In this document: positions 53,483 to 63,495 of the stretch, piece after piece
Position numbering within the stretch: the stretch's first letter is position 1
How the letters are laid out: every line of letters begins with the position of its first letter
Assembly: GCF_003797765.1 (NCBI RefSeq)
Contig: NZ_RKMB01000018.1
Coordinates: forward strand, 1-64,000
Reading direction: 5' to 3'
Length of the DNA: 64,000 bases
From: Ramlibacter sp. WS9
GTDB lineage: Bacteria; Pseudomonadota; Gammaproteobacteria; Burkholderiales; Burkholderiaceae_C
The notes under the pieces: model-generated
What the model saw: only the letters and a program-made list of their open reading frames with translations
Told to the model about the DNA's origin: nothing
Databases searched by the model: none
Made by a program: the position numbers and the translations under genes

Positions 53483-54799
53483 TCAGAATGGGATGTCGTC
53501 CTCCTGAGGCTCAGACATGGTCTGCGCAAAGAGCGATAGGCCATGCTCTGCCAGCAGCGCCGAAAATTCCTCACTGCTAAGTACATCCCGTGCACGCAGT
53601 TCACTACGCAGTTCACCAAGGAATGGTCCGAGCTGTGGGCTCTTCATCGCAAATGCGTTCTTGGCCAAACCTGCTACAAGATCTCTGATTTGAGTGACGT
53701 TCAGATCCATTGAGTTTTGTCTCAGGAACAGCAATAGATCTTCTGCATCGCGATCGGAAGTGGAGTTCGAAAGCAGGCCTATCATGCGGTCGCCCACTTT
53801 CGTGGGAATCTCAAGGTAAAACTGACCAATCAACTCTGATTTCTCCGCGACAGATACTCTTCCCTCCGCCGCACGCCTTAGCGGCTCGAATCCCAACATA
53901 AACTCGAAGTCCAATCCCAGGTTTGGCGGCAGTTTCTGGACAAATGCTTGAAGGCGGACTCTGACATCGTCTCTCAGATATCGCCAACTGTCTGGCGCAA
54001 CTTCCAGAAAAACGATAGCCCTGTGCAGTTCGCTATCGTCCAATTGACGGAACATTGTTTGCAATTTGGTTTGAAGAGCGGCCGCATATAGAAGAGGATG
54101 CATTTCGCTGACGGCATTGAGCGCGGCCGTCGCGCGAAACTTTGGTTTTCCACTGATGCCGTCCTGTAGGAATCGCTTCACCAGCACCAGAACGAAGTTT
54201 CGGACCAACGATTCACGCGGGCGATGCAGCGGACCCGAGGAAAATGCTTTGATCGCGAGCGTTTTTTCCGTAGGGAAGTATTCGGAATCGATTTCGCGCA
54301 CCAGGCGCTCAAGTGCATACTTGCCTTGTGCGGGCGCATGCTGGAGCAAATTGACAACTGCCGCGTGAATGTGCGCACGGGCCAGCTCGGCCGGCGGGGT
54401 GTACGCCTGTTCGTCAGGCAGCAGGGACGGATGTGCGCATCGGTTTCGGTCCTCTTGAAGGCGCTGTAGATCAATTGCTTCAAGATGCGAAATGAACTCA
54501 AACTTCCCACACGCCAGAGTCAGAATTTCCTTTTCAAATCTCAGCGCTCTAACTGGGTCAGCGGCCTTCCGTATGGCTTCCAACTCCTCGACCTGCTTTT
54601 CCGCCTCGGCGTCTCCAGAGAGGGCGAGCTCGCGCAGTTTCTCAATGACGTCGAAACATACCGCGATCCAAGTCCCCACCACGGCTGCGCGATATGCGCC
54701 GCTCTTGTAGCAGTTGACTGCCTCGACGAGAAACACCTTGACCCTGTCATCGCGGCACTTTTCAACGAGTACGTCCAAGTCAATCAGTGATGTGTCCAT
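53483..54799 (-). CDS. HEPN-motif helical protein, candidate defence gene
   Basis: A 438-residue soluble, helical protein. The N-terminal region (residues ~1-150) is a helical bundle with KVFLVEAVNCYKSGAYRAAVVGTWIAV followed by EDRNRCAHP at ~116-124, which fits the R-x4-H signature of HEPN-superfamily RNases and RNA-binding proteins. The C-terminal ~290 residues are unrecognised helices ending in acidic PQEDDIPF. No signal peptide. Lower GC than the backbone. MDTSLIDL was taken as start although no ribosome site is clear. An anti-phage or RNA-targeting role is inference. Confidence 0.55.
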   Translation of the reverse strand: MDTSLIDLDVLVEKCRDDRVKVFLVEAVNCYKSGAYRAAVVGTWIAVCFDVIEKLRELALSGDAEAEKQVEELEAIRKAADPVRALRFEKEILTLACGKFEFISHLEAIDLQRLQEDRNRCAHPSLLPDEQAYTPPAELARAHIHAAVVNLLQHAPAQGKYALERLVREIDSEYFPTEKTLAIKAFSSGPLHRPRESLVRNFVLVLVKRFLQDGISGKPKFRATAALNAVSEMHPLLYAAALQTKLQTMFRQLDDSELHRAIVFLEVAPDSWRYLRDDVRVRLQAFVQKLPPNLGLDFEFMLGFEPLRRAAEGRVSVAEKSELIGQFYLEIPTKVGDRMIGLLSNSTSDRDAEDLLLFLRQNSMDLNVTQIRDLVAGLAKNAFAMKSPQLGPFLGELRSELRARDVLSSEEFSALLAEHGLSLFAQTMSEPQEDDIPF

Positions 54800-55020
54800 G
54801 AGGACGATTAGGGCTGGGACGGATAGCCATGTCAATAGGCTCGCCGACGCCGTAATCTATGCCGCATCCGGCGTCTCTGAGCGGAATCTATGGGAAATGC
54901 AGGCCCAGGCAAGCCCGGACTGGGGGGCTCCCCGCTCGCCGGCCCCGTGATTTCCCCTTTACCCGCCCGCGCATGAGGAAACTCGAAATCAGCAGACCAA
55001 ACTTTTAGAGGGAGCGCAAC

Positions 55021-55238
55021 ATGGCAGCGCGGCGATGGACGCAGGAGCAGCGGGAGCGGCAGCGGGAAACAATCAGGTCCTGGAAACCATGGGAGAGTCC
55101 AGCGGCCCCAAAAGCCCCGAAGGCAAGGCTAGGATAGGAAGGAACGGCTGGAACGGCGGAACCCGGGTGTTGCTTAGGGAGCTGTCACGGGTGCTGCGTG
55201 GGCAGCGAGACCGTCTCAAGGAACCCTCTTTCGACTGA
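55021..55238 (+). pseudogene. Frameshifted small conserved protein
   Basis: The ATG at 55021, preceded by GAGGGAG, begins MAARRWTQEQRERQRETIRSWKPWES. The expected continuation SSGPKSPEGKARIGRNGWNGGTRVLLRELS is in a second frame starting about 55098. Together they make a short family seen in proteobacterial accessory DNA (WTxEQR...WKPWxxSTGPxTxEGKxxxxxN). A small indel between the two halves breaks it, unless programmed frameshifting occurs. Confidence 0.6.
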
Positions 55239-55267
55239 GTACCATTGCGGAAAATGATGGAGGTTCG

Positions 55268-56239
55268 ATGCAGCAAGCAATCTTCGCAGTCGGTGACGAG
55301 CCGTATTCACTCTGGGAAGAGGACATCTTCGTCCGCGCCGTGGACTTTCTCGACGGCCTGGACCCAGAGTTCTTCACCTACTTGCTGAAGGCTCACCAAG
55401 GAGCCAGTGACGAACAGAGAGCAGCCGTTGGCATTCGCCTTGCACTACATCACGCAGTGGAGACCATGTTCTCATTGCTCGGGGCACTGGTACAGGCTCC
55501 GGACTGTCCTTATGCATGGATCGCACGCTGCTCGAACATTGAGCTTCGCGAAGTGGTTCGGCGAATATCCGAGGGCGACCAAACGCTGCTTTCCAAATTT
55601 AAGCTTCCGAGCATGGGCTGGGAGCCAATTGCGGCCCTTGTGTTCCAGGGGTTCGAGCCGGGCTCCGAAAGGCAGAAACTAGCTGTGCAGGGTTTCTCCA
55701 AGCTCTGGAAAGGGCTGGCGGGGGAACTGCTCACCGAGGCGGTTGCTGACGAATACAACGCAACCAAGCACGGGTTTCGTACAAGGCCAGGCGGGTTCAA
55801 AATCGAGATCGGCCCGGTCACTTCTCCTGACATGCGTCCAGAGGATGTACCGATGACTGTCCTGGGTGAGTCAAAGTACGGCGCCATGTTTTACCGCGTG
55901 GAGAAATTTGGTGGCAAAGGCAGCCGTCACCTGCGGTCGCAGCGAGTGGCGATGAACTGGTCGCCAACGCGCGACAGTCTCTTGCTCCACCTAGCGCAGC
56001 TCTCCATTCAGAACACGGTTACAGCCCTCAAATTGGCCAACAAGTTTCCGGCAGAGCAGTGCAGGTACCAATGGCCGGATGACGAGACGGACTTTGCGGG
56101 CCCCTGGCGGCACTCTCCCGGCGTTACGAGCATTACGTTGCCCCACACTGTCGACCCGAGCGGGGTTGCTCGCGATATCCCCAAGGCTGACCTTCTGAAA
56201 CTGATTCGCGATGCTCTGGGTGGAAATGTGGGTCCCTGA
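55268..56239 (+). CDS. Helical hypothetical protein with YNATKHG motif
   Basis: A 323-residue soluble protein with GGAGG closely before the ATG. The first ~170 residues are helical and end in DEYNATKHGF (~161-170); the N-x-x-K-H-G pattern recurs in proteins with HEPN-like or related helical folds. The C-terminal part is mixed (MRPEDVPMTVLGESKYGAMFYRVEK). No enzyme family is recognised. It lies in the accessory patch with the HEPN-motif gene but is divergent from it. Confidence 0.5.
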   Translation: MQQAIFAVGDEPYSLWEEDIFVRAVDFLDGLDPEFFTYLLKAHQGASDEQRAAVGIRLALHHAVETMFSLLGALVQAPDCPYAWIARCSNIELREVVRRISEGDQTLLSKFKLPSMGWEPIAALVFQGFEPGSERQKLAVQGFSKLWKGLAGELLTEAVADEYNATKHGFRTRPGGFKIEIGPVTSPDMRPEDVPMTVLGESKYGAMFYRVEKFGGKGSRHLRSQRVAMNWSPTRDSLLLHLAQLSIQNTVTALKLANKFPAEQCRYQWPDDETDFAGPWRHSPGVTSITLPHTVDPSGVARDIPKADLLKLIRDALGGNVGP

Positions 56240-56305
56240 CCGCGCACGCACCGTGTTCCTCGTGGGAATTCCCGGGGTGGTGACAGTAAGACAACAAGGA
56301 CCTTC

Positions 56306-56695
56306 ATGAGCCGCCTCCTATCTGCCTTAGCGATCTTCCTTGTCGTCGGGTGCGCCACGCCGCCACCGGCAGCCTATCCGGCAGCGGCCAGCAACAACGC
56401 GGCCTACATTGCGATCCAACGTTCAGATGCTGCCAAACTGCGTGAGAACATCTCGAACGCCCAAACCCGTAGAAGCCTTGCAAGACTGCAGGCCGAAATC
56501 GATGCACTTGAGGAGGAGATTGAAGCCCTCGAAGAGCGACTTGCAGACGTGGAGAAGCGGATAGCGACCGCCGAAGGGCGGCAGTATGTGCCGGCTGCGC
56601 CACCTAGCGGTAGTGGAGCAGTTCACACTGGCCCTAGGGGGGGCCGGTACACAATCAGTCCATCTGGGAACAAGGTCTATAAAAAGCGCCGCTAG
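56306..56695 (+). CDS. Coiled-coil lipoprotein with basic adaptor-like tail
   Basis: A 129-residue lipoprotein. MSRLLSALAIFLVVGC gives a lipobox at VVGC. Residues ~43-90 are a coiled coil (ARLQAEIDALEEEIEALEERLADVEKRIATAE). The C-terminus GPRGGRYTISPSGNKVYKKRR resembles the PBCV basic adaptor repeat found at the ends of diverse proteins. AAGGA precedes the ATG. Probably tethered to the envelope, with the basic tail binding an anionic partner. Confidence 0.65.
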   Translation: MSRLLSALAIFLVVGCATPPPAAYPAAASNNAAYIAIQRSDAAKLRENISNAQTRRSLARLQAEIDALEEEIEALEERLADVEKRIATAEGRQYVPAAPPSGSGAVHTGPRGGRYTISPSGNKVYKKRR

Positions 56696-56960
56696 GTCGG
56701 CAATGCGGTACGACTGTTTGGGATTTTTCTGTGATTGAGGCCGTGCTTTGTCTTGTCGTGGCAGTGAGCGACGGCGACACCGTGAAAATTCGGTGTGGTG
56801 ACCCTATCAACCGCGTCGGGCGTCTCACTGCTTGAACTGCGGCGCCGCGAAGGATGGCCAGTTTTTGTGGGTCGACAGTGGAATACATCGCAGCCGCAGA
56901 CTCAGCGACGACCTTGTACTGATCATCGGTTAGATTTTGGACGAGCACATGCATCGAGTT
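56655..56960 (-). pseudogene. Distal part of the gene interrupted by IS21
   Basis: Reading away from the IS left end on the minus strand, the frame is SMHVLVQNLTDDQYKVV, then AESAAAMYSTVDPQKLAILRGAAVQAV, after which it becomes less protein-like before the stop near 56655. If the IS and one copy of the 5-bp duplication are removed, this frame continues exactly from the fragment at 59220-59389. The protein family is not recognised. Confidence 0.6.
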
Positions 56961-56987
56961 TGTCAGTGGTCTTCCAATAATCCCCAG

Positions 56988-58334
56988 TTGTGGTCGTCGA
57001 ATATTCCCCACCCATCAACGCCAAGGAGCAGACGATGGAAGAGGAAGTTCGAGGGATCGCGGCAGCGATCGAAGGTTGGATTACAGCAATGGGAGGCAGT
57101 ACATGAGCGATGCTCGCAAGGGCTGAGCATCGCGGCGATCGCGCGCGAGCTCGATCTGGATCGCAAGACGGTGCGCACATGCCTTAAACAGGAGTGCTGG
57201 CGTCCGTATCGCCGCGAGGCTGCAGGCAGCCTTCTCGATGCGCATCGCGACTGGCTGGGCGCGCGTGCGCCCGAGGTCAACTACTCGGCGCGCATCCTGT
57301 GGCAGGAGCTGCGCCAGCAGCGCGGCTTCGCCGGCAGCTACGTCATCGTGCGTCGGGCTGTGGTGCCGCTGCGGCTTGAGGCCTCGGTGGCATCGCTCAC
57401 GCAACGCCGCTTCGAGACAGGCCCTGGCGAGCAAGCGCAATGCGATTGGGGGCAGGTGACGGTACGGCTGGGCGGTGTGCGCACCGAGATCCACGTGTTC
57501 GTCATGACCCTGGGCTACAGCCGCCGCGGCTTCGCCATGGGGTTCCTGCGCGAGCGCATGCCCGACCTGCTCGCCGCCCATGAGGCAGCGTTCGCGCACT
57601 TCGGCGGGCGCTGCGAGTTTCTGCTGTACGACCGCATGCGCACCGTGGTGCTGGGCACGAGTGAAGGCCGTGCCCGACTGAACCCCACGTTTGCCTCGTT
57701 CGCGGCGCACTGGGGCTTCACGCCCCGGCTATGCCAGCCGTATCGCGCTCAGACCAAAGGCAAGGTCGAATCGGGTGTGAAGTACGTCAAGCGCAACTTC
57801 GTGCCCGGGCGCCAGTTCCGCGACCTGGAGGACTTCAACGCGCAGCTCGCGGCCTGGCAAATCGAGGTGGCCGATGTGCGCGACCACGGCACGACGCATC
57901 AGCGCCCGATCGACCGCTTTGCCGAGGAAGCGCAGGCCCTGGCACCGACGGCAGGCCATCCGAGCTTTCTGGCCGCGATGGTGCGCGAGCGCATGGTGGC
58001 TGACGATTGGCTGGTGTCCATCGAGGGCAACCGCTACTCGGTGCCCTTCGCGCTGATCGGCAAGACCGTGCAGGTGGTGCGCCAAGGCGGCAGCTGGGTC
58101 ATTCGCCATCGCGGCTGCGTGGTGGCCGAGCACCCGGTGCTGGCCGGCCGGGCGCAACTGAGCGTGAAGCCCGAGCACGGCCCCGGGGCTGCGGCGCGCA
58201 ATGTGCGGCAACGCCACGGCAATCGCCCCCCGCAGAACACGGCGAACGTGGATGTAGCGCGCGAAGTCGAAGTGCGTGACCTGGCCATCTACGAGCGCCT
58301 GTTCACGACCCCGATGCTGGAGGTGGCGCCATGA
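56988..58334 (+). CDS. istA: IS21-family transposase IstA
   Basis: A DDE transposase of about 448 residues. The N-terminal helix-turn-helix is GLSIAAIARELDLDRKTVRTCL. The catalytic core includes GEQAQCDWGQVTV (first Asp), EFLLYDRMRTVV (second Asp) and KGKVESGVKYVKRNF (Glu). A Mu-type beta-barrel end follows (ADDWLVSIEGNRYSVP). No ATG or GTG lies in frame inside the IS before the HTH; TTG 56988 is the most distal candidate, so the exact start is unsure. The ATG at 56937 lies outside the element. Confidence 0.88.
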   Translation: MWSSNIPHPSTPRSRRWKRKFEGSRQRSKVGLQQWEAVHERCSQGLSIAAIARELDLDRKTVRTCLKQECWRPYRREAAGSLLDAHRDWLGARAPEVNYSARILWQELRQQRGFAGSYVIVRRAVVPLRLEASVASLTQRRFETGPGEQAQCDWGQVTVRLGGVRTEIHVFVMTLGYSRRGFAMGFLRERMPDLLAAHEAAFAHFGGRCEFLLYDRMRTVVLGTSEGRARLNPTFASFAAHWGFTPRLCQPYRAQTKGKVESGVKYVKRNFVPGRQFRDLEDFNAQLAAWQIEVADVRDHGTTHQRPIDRFAEEAQALAPTAGHPSFLAAMVRERMVADDWLVSIEGNRYSVPFALIGKTVQVVRQGGSWVIRHRGCVVAEHPVLAGRAQLSVKPEHGPGAAARNVRQRHGNRPPQNTANVDVAREVEVRDLAIYERLFTTPMLEVAP

Positions 58335-59182
58335 GCAGAACCGCAACCCGCAGCGTGTCGGCGGCCGCCAGCGCCGGCGCGATGACCACACCGGCACAGC
58401 TGGAGCGCCTGGGCGAGCACTTGCGCAAGCTGCGGCTTCTGAAGAGTGGCGAGCGGCTCGAAGCGATGCTGCAGCACGCCGCCGCGCAGGAACTGCCCTA
58501 CGCGGAGTTCCTCGAGCAGGTGCTGGGCGAGGAGGTGGCGGCCAAGATGAGCAAGAACATCACCATGCGCACTTCCATGGCGCGCTTCCCGTTCGTCAAA
58601 CCCCTGGAGACCTTCGACTTCAGCTATCAGCCTTCCATCGATGCCAAGCAAGTGCAGCAGCTTGCCAGCTGCCACTTCATCGAGCACGGTGACAACGTGA
58701 TCGTGCTCGGGCCTCCTGGAGTGGGCAAGACGCACCTGGCCGTGAGCCTGGGCATGAAGGCGATCGAGGCGGGCTACCGGGTGCTGTTCACCACCGCGGC
58801 GCACCTGATTGCCACGTTGACGAAGGCACACGCGGAGGGGCGGCTCGATGAGAAGCTGAAGGTGTTCACCACGCCACGCCTGTTGATCATCGACGAGATC
58901 GGCTACCTGCCGATCGATCGGGTGGGCGCCAACCTGTTCTTCCAGCTGATTAGCCGCCGCTACGAGCGCGGCCCGATGATCCTCACCAGTAACCAGAGCT
59001 TCGGCGCTTGGGGCGAGGTGTTCGGGGACCGCATCATCGCCACAGCCATCCTGGACAGGTTGCTGCACCACGCCGTGACCATGAACATCCGCGGCAACTC
59101 ATACCGCTTGAAAGACAAGCTCAAAGCCGGCCTGGTCCGGCCTCACGACGACAGTTCATCCCAACCGGGTGGGGAAATTTGA
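58331..59182 (+). CDS. istB: IS21-family helper ATPase IstB
   Basis: A 283-residue DnaA/DnaC-like AAA+ ATPase. Walker A is GPPGVGKTHLA, Walker B LLIIDEIGYLP, and sensor 1 MILTSNQSFG. Regions FDFSYQPSID and AILDRLLHHA are characteristic of IstB. It oligomerises on target DNA and helps IstA choose the insertion site. Its ATGA start overlaps the istA stop. Confidence 0.92.
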   Translation: MSRTATRSVSAAASAGAMTTPAQLERLGEHLRKLRLLKSGERLEAMLQHAAAQELPYAEFLEQVLGEEVAAKMSKNITMRTSMARFPFVKPLETFDFSYQPSIDAKQVQQLASCHFIEHGDNVIVLGPPGVGKTHLAVSLGMKAIEAGYRVLFTTAAHLIATLTKAHAEGRLDEKLKVFTTPRLLIIDEIGYLPIDRVGANLFFQLISRRYERGPMILTSNQSFGAWGEVFGDRIIATAILDRLLHHAVTMNIRGNSYRLKDKLKAGLVRPHDDSSSQPGGEI

Positions 59183-59219
59183 ACGACCATGACTGGGGAA
59201 AATTCAGCGACCCTTGACA

Positions 59220-59389
59220 GAGTTGAGCCCGGCTTCCAGTTGTCGGATTGATTCTTCGACTCGTGCCATCTGACGCCCGCGGGCCAAGCTGTCCACCAAC
59301 GTTGGCAGCAGCCCGGCGAAGTCGCCCACCGCAACGCCAATCACGGCCGCCCCAACCCGGCAACGGTTGATCCGGCGACTGCAAGGCAA
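59220..59389 (-). pseudogene. Proximal part of the gene interrupted by IS21
   Basis: The minus-strand frame reads VGAAVIGVAVGDFAGLLPTLVDSLARGRQMARVEES, then IRQLEAGLNS up to the IS right end. It continues in frame into the 56655-56960 fragment once the IS is removed. The N-terminus could start at one of several GTG or TTG codons. The protein is helical, with a hydrophobic first segment; no family is recognised. Confidence 0.55.
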
Positions 59390-59490
59390 GAAACCCGGTC
59401 ATCATCCGGCCCGGTTTTGCCCGTTCACCCAGACGATACCCAGACCGATCGGGCCACAGGCGTGCTCAACAATTCCGATGGCTGCCAGTC

Positions 59491-59760
59491 TTATTTAAGC
59501 GTTGCGCATAACGCATCAGCCATCGCAAACTCAAGCTTATGTATGTTGCCTGAGACTTCCTGCAGGTATGAGGAGTCGCCGGGAATCAGCAACTCCCCGG
59601 TCTTGGTCGTAGTCTCGATACCTGCCTCTTTTATTTTCCGCAGATAGGTCTCGTTGCAAATCCATTCATTATGAATTCCCAGGTCTCGTACCTGACTCGC
59701 ATCTTGCAGCGCTGCGCATCCGACTTGCAGCACGGTCTGCCTGGTGCGATGCGCCGTTAG
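59491..59760 (-). pseudogene. Truncated unknown gene fragment
   Basis: The minus-strand frame reads VFLTAHRTRQTVLQVGCAALQDASQVRDLGIHNEW, then ICNETYLRKIKEAGIETTTKTGELLIPGDSSYL and ends FAMADALCATLK. The composition is protein-like, but there is no start codon; the frame runs upstream into the ligase-like scrap. It is probably the C-terminal end of a gene cut by rearrangement. Family unknown. Confidence 0.4.
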
Positions 59761-59762
59761 GA

Positions 59763-59845
59763 AAACTTGAACCGTTCCGCCGGCACCGCGCCCGGCCGCG
59801 CTGGCGCGGTGTGTTCGCGCTGGCATTGCGCTTGGCCATGAACCT
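59763..59845 (-). repeat. Degenerate copy of the DNA-ligase-like 3' scrap
   Basis: The sequence AACTTGAACCGTTCCG followed by GGCACCGCGCCCGGCC is shared with 61868-61905 in the same orientation. On the minus strand it begins FMAKRNASANTP, parallel to FMSKRKASPYTPG in the other copy, but the rest is shortened and frameshifted. It lies upstream of the PIG-L gene, so the two copies flank it as direct repeats. Confidence 0.55.
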
Positions 59846-59964
59846 CGGACCCTGCGGTGTGATCCGTGCGGGCACGCATAGGTCAATGGGCTGGCGTCTG
59901 GCGCATTCTGATACATTCCGCTTAATGGCCACATCAGTCGGCCTGTATTTCAAGGAGGAACCCA

Positions 59965-61743
59965 ATGATCCGCAAACATCTCATCGCTGTTTTCTTGATG
60001 TGTCTATGGGGAGTGGCTGTGGCAGCCCCGAACTGCCCAGTCGGCACGACTATGAACGTAGTCGCGCATCAGGACGACGATCTGTTTTTCATGAACCCTG
60101 ATCTCATCCACGAGATTCGCGCCGGCCGCTGTGTTCGCACAGTGTATGTAACTGCGGGCGATGCTGGACAACCGGAGGCATACTGGAAAAGCCGAGAGGA
60201 CGGAGCAAAAGCGGCTTATTTGCAGATGAACCAACCACCGTCGGGCCCGCCGCTGCTCCCTTCCTGGAACGTTTCATCCGCGGGCGTCCCCGGTCGCGTC
60301 ATTGACGTTCACTCATTGCTCAACACGAAGGTTTCACTTGTCTTCCTGCGACTTCCCGATGGGGCCCGTTGGGGGGGTGGAAATGCAAGCCAAGGCTATA
60401 AAAGTCTGCACAAGCTGTGGACCGGGACCGGGACAGATGTATGGCGGACAGCGGAGCCTGGAACTGGATTCATTTGGGACATGAAGAGCGTGGATAACCT
60501 GAACATCTATACGCTTGCCCAACTGCAAGATGTCCTGCTGACGTTGGTTAACAACTATCAACCCGACAGACTCAAGACACTCGATCACGTCGGGCCCCAC
60601 GCGGATATGGATCATCCAGACCACCATACCGTCGCCTATATCATGGATAACGTGAACGGCCGCTACACTACCCCACACGTGTTCATGGGCTATCGTGGTT
60701 ACACCGTGACATACCCGGTCCACTTGGCAGAGAACGTGCATGGAAGCGATCGCACTGACAAGCTAAAGGCAATGCAAGCGTATCTGCCTTATGACAGTCA
60801 ACTACCTGCGAATGCACTTGATCCGTCGAACGTCGATTCGGAATATAAGTGGGTAACGCGGCAGTACAAGGTGAATGCTGGACCCAACTTGGCATTCACC
60901 GCCACGGCGACGGCATCCTCAACCGCGGGAACTTCTCAGGCGGCTAGCAAGGCTATTGACGGGGTAGCCCAAGGATATCCCTATGACGCTACGCGTGAGT
61001 GGGCGGCGACGTCTGGTGCTGGCGCGGGTAGTTGGCTTCAGCTTACTTGGCCCTCGCCGCAAATCATCGATCGGGTCACCTTGATTGATCGTCCCAATGA
61101 GTACGACCAAATCATGTCCGGCGCGCTGGTGCTCAGTGGTGGGGGCGTTGCGGCAAGCTCTGAGTCGGTTGGGGTGGTGGAAAACCTCGATGGCAGAAGG
61201 ACTGTTGTGGAATTCGCAAAAAGGCCAGCTACAACCGTTCGATTGAACATTCAAACCGTTTCCGCCGCCACACAAAGCGTTGGCCTGTCAGAAATAAAGG
61301 TCCATGGCCCGCCGCAATTCGGCACTAACCACGCCTTGACGGCGACGGTCACGGCGTCCTCCCAAAGCACGAGCACGTCTCAAAGTGCTGCAAAGGCGAT
61401 CGATGACGTGGTCGGCGGGTATCCTGGGGACTCCAGCAAGGAGTGGGCGACAGTGGGCGGTCAAGCCGGCAGCTGGCTGCGTCTCGCATGGAGCACGGCC
61501 CGTAAAGTCAACCAGGTCATCTTGCACGATCGCGTGAACACCTACGATCAGGTCATGAGCGGAAAGTTGACTTTCAGCGACGGCACCAGCGTGGACGTGG
61601 GAAACCTCAACGACGACGGATCCCCTACGCCGGTGGTGTTTCCTGAGCGTCTAGTCTCGTGGGTCAAGTTTGAGATATTGGCAGTCAAAAACGCAAATCA
61701 ATCCAGCACTGGCCTGGCCGAAATTAGGGTGTTTGGACCCTGA
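59965..61743 (+). CDS. Secreted PIG-L deacetylase with two F5/8-type-C-like domains
   Basis: A 592-residue secreted protein with signal MIRKHLIAVFLMCLWGVAVAA. Residues ~28-280 are a LmbE/PIG-L zinc deacetylase: MNVVAHQDDDLFFMNPDL is the first metal motif (AHQDDD, as in the extracellular subgroup), YVTAGDAG follows, and GPHADMDHPDHHTV gives the last metal His. Two tandem discoidin-like domains of ~135 residues follow, each starting with TATASS/TVTASS and ending SEIKVHG/AEIRVFG, a likely internal duplication. It probably deacetylates GlcNAc-containing glycans outside the cell. AAGGAGGAACCCA is a strong ribosome site. Confidence 0.85.
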   Translation: MIRKHLIAVFLMCLWGVAVAAPNCPVGTTMNVVAHQDDDLFFMNPDLIHEIRAGRCVRTVYVTAGDAGQPEAYWKSREDGAKAAYLQMNQPPSGPPLLPSWNVSSAGVPGRVIDVHSLLNTKVSLVFLRLPDGARWGGGNASQGYKSLHKLWTGTGTDVWRTAEPGTGFIWDMKSVDNLNIYTLAQLQDVLLTLVNNYQPDRLKTLDHVGPHADMDHPDHHTVAYIMDNVNGRYTTPHVFMGYRGYTVTYPVHLAENVHGSDRTDKLKAMQAYLPYDSQLPANALDPSNVDSEYKWVTRQYKVNAGPNLAFTATATASSTAGTSQAASKAIDGVAQGYPYDATREWAATSGAGAGSWLQLTWPSPQIIDRVTLIDRPNEYDQIMSGALVLSGGGVAASSESVGVVENLDGRRTVVEFAKRPATTVRLNIQTVSAATQSVGLSEIKVHGPPQFGTNHALTATVTASSQSTSTSQSAAKAIDDVVGGYPGDSSKEWATVGGQAGSWLRLAWSTARKVNQVILHDRVNTYDQVMSGKLTFSDGTSVDVGNLNDDGSPTPVVFPERLVSWVKFEILAVKNANQSSTGLAEIRVFGP

Positions 61744-61860
61744 CGTCGTCCGCCGCGGTCTGGGCGAATCAGTCGGCAGTCGGCGGCCGTGCCGGTGAGC
61801 AAGCGCTGGGCGGCGGCGCTCCCGGCGGGCTAACGACTAGGGTGCTCAGCTCGCGGCCCA

Positions 61861-62060
61861 CTAAGAGAACTTGAACCGTTCCGCGGGCACCGCGCCCGGC
61901 CGGCGGGTCTTGCGCCAGTCGGTGCTGCGCTCAGGGCCGGGCGTGTACGGGCTGGCCTTGCGCTTGGACATGAACCCCTCCACTTCCAACTGCAGGACTA
62001 TGTCGAACAGCTCGGCGTCTGTGCCCGCCACCACCAACCAACCTAGCGAAATCGCGATTG
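61861..62060 (-). pseudogene. ATP-dependent DNA ligase-like C-terminal fragment
   Basis: The minus-strand frame runs AGTDAELFDIVLQLEVEG, then FMSKRKASPYTPGPERSTDWRKTRRPGAVPAERF and ends FKFS. EGxxxKRxxSxYxxG...DWxKxxRPGAVPxERF matches motif V and the tail of bacterial ATP-dependent DNA ligases of the LigC/LigD type. The N-terminal part, with the adenylation Lys, is missing; the IS3 element begins 40 bases upstream. Identification rests on a short segment. Confidence 0.5.
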
Positions 62061-62167
62061 GTAGAAAGTAGTGGTCGTTTCGTTGGGCCGCCCGACACTG
62101 TCGTGGTCAAGTTTTTTCGGACACGCCGATCGGGTGGTTGGTTAAATTCTCGGGTTTGCTGAGTGCC

Positions 62168-63393
<1,226 letters not shown>

Positions 63394-63495
63394 TCAGGCG
63401 GGCCATGCTGTCACCAGACTGTCACCGCACAAACTCTGCAAATCTGGCTGCTACACAAAAGAGAGCGCCACCCGAAGGCGGCGCTTGTGTTTCAG

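Larger units (their letters stand above)
56961..59219 (+). mobile_element. Intact IS21-family insertion sequence
   Basis: A 2259-bp element. Imperfect terminal repeats of about 50 bp begin TGTCA: left TGTCAGTGGTCTTCCAATAA, right (inverted) TGTCAAGGGTCGCTGAATTT, both running to TTCCCCACCC. It carries istA and istB overlapping by four bases. The 5-bp sequence GAGTT occurs at 56956-56960 and again at 59220-59224, a target duplication. Both genes are open, so the element looks recent and active. Confidence 0.92.

Noticed and set aside
59491-59934. Full 147-codon minus-strand ORF
   Set aside because: Only the C-terminal ~90 codons look like a protein; the first part runs through the frameshifted ligase-like scrap, so it is treated as a fragment.
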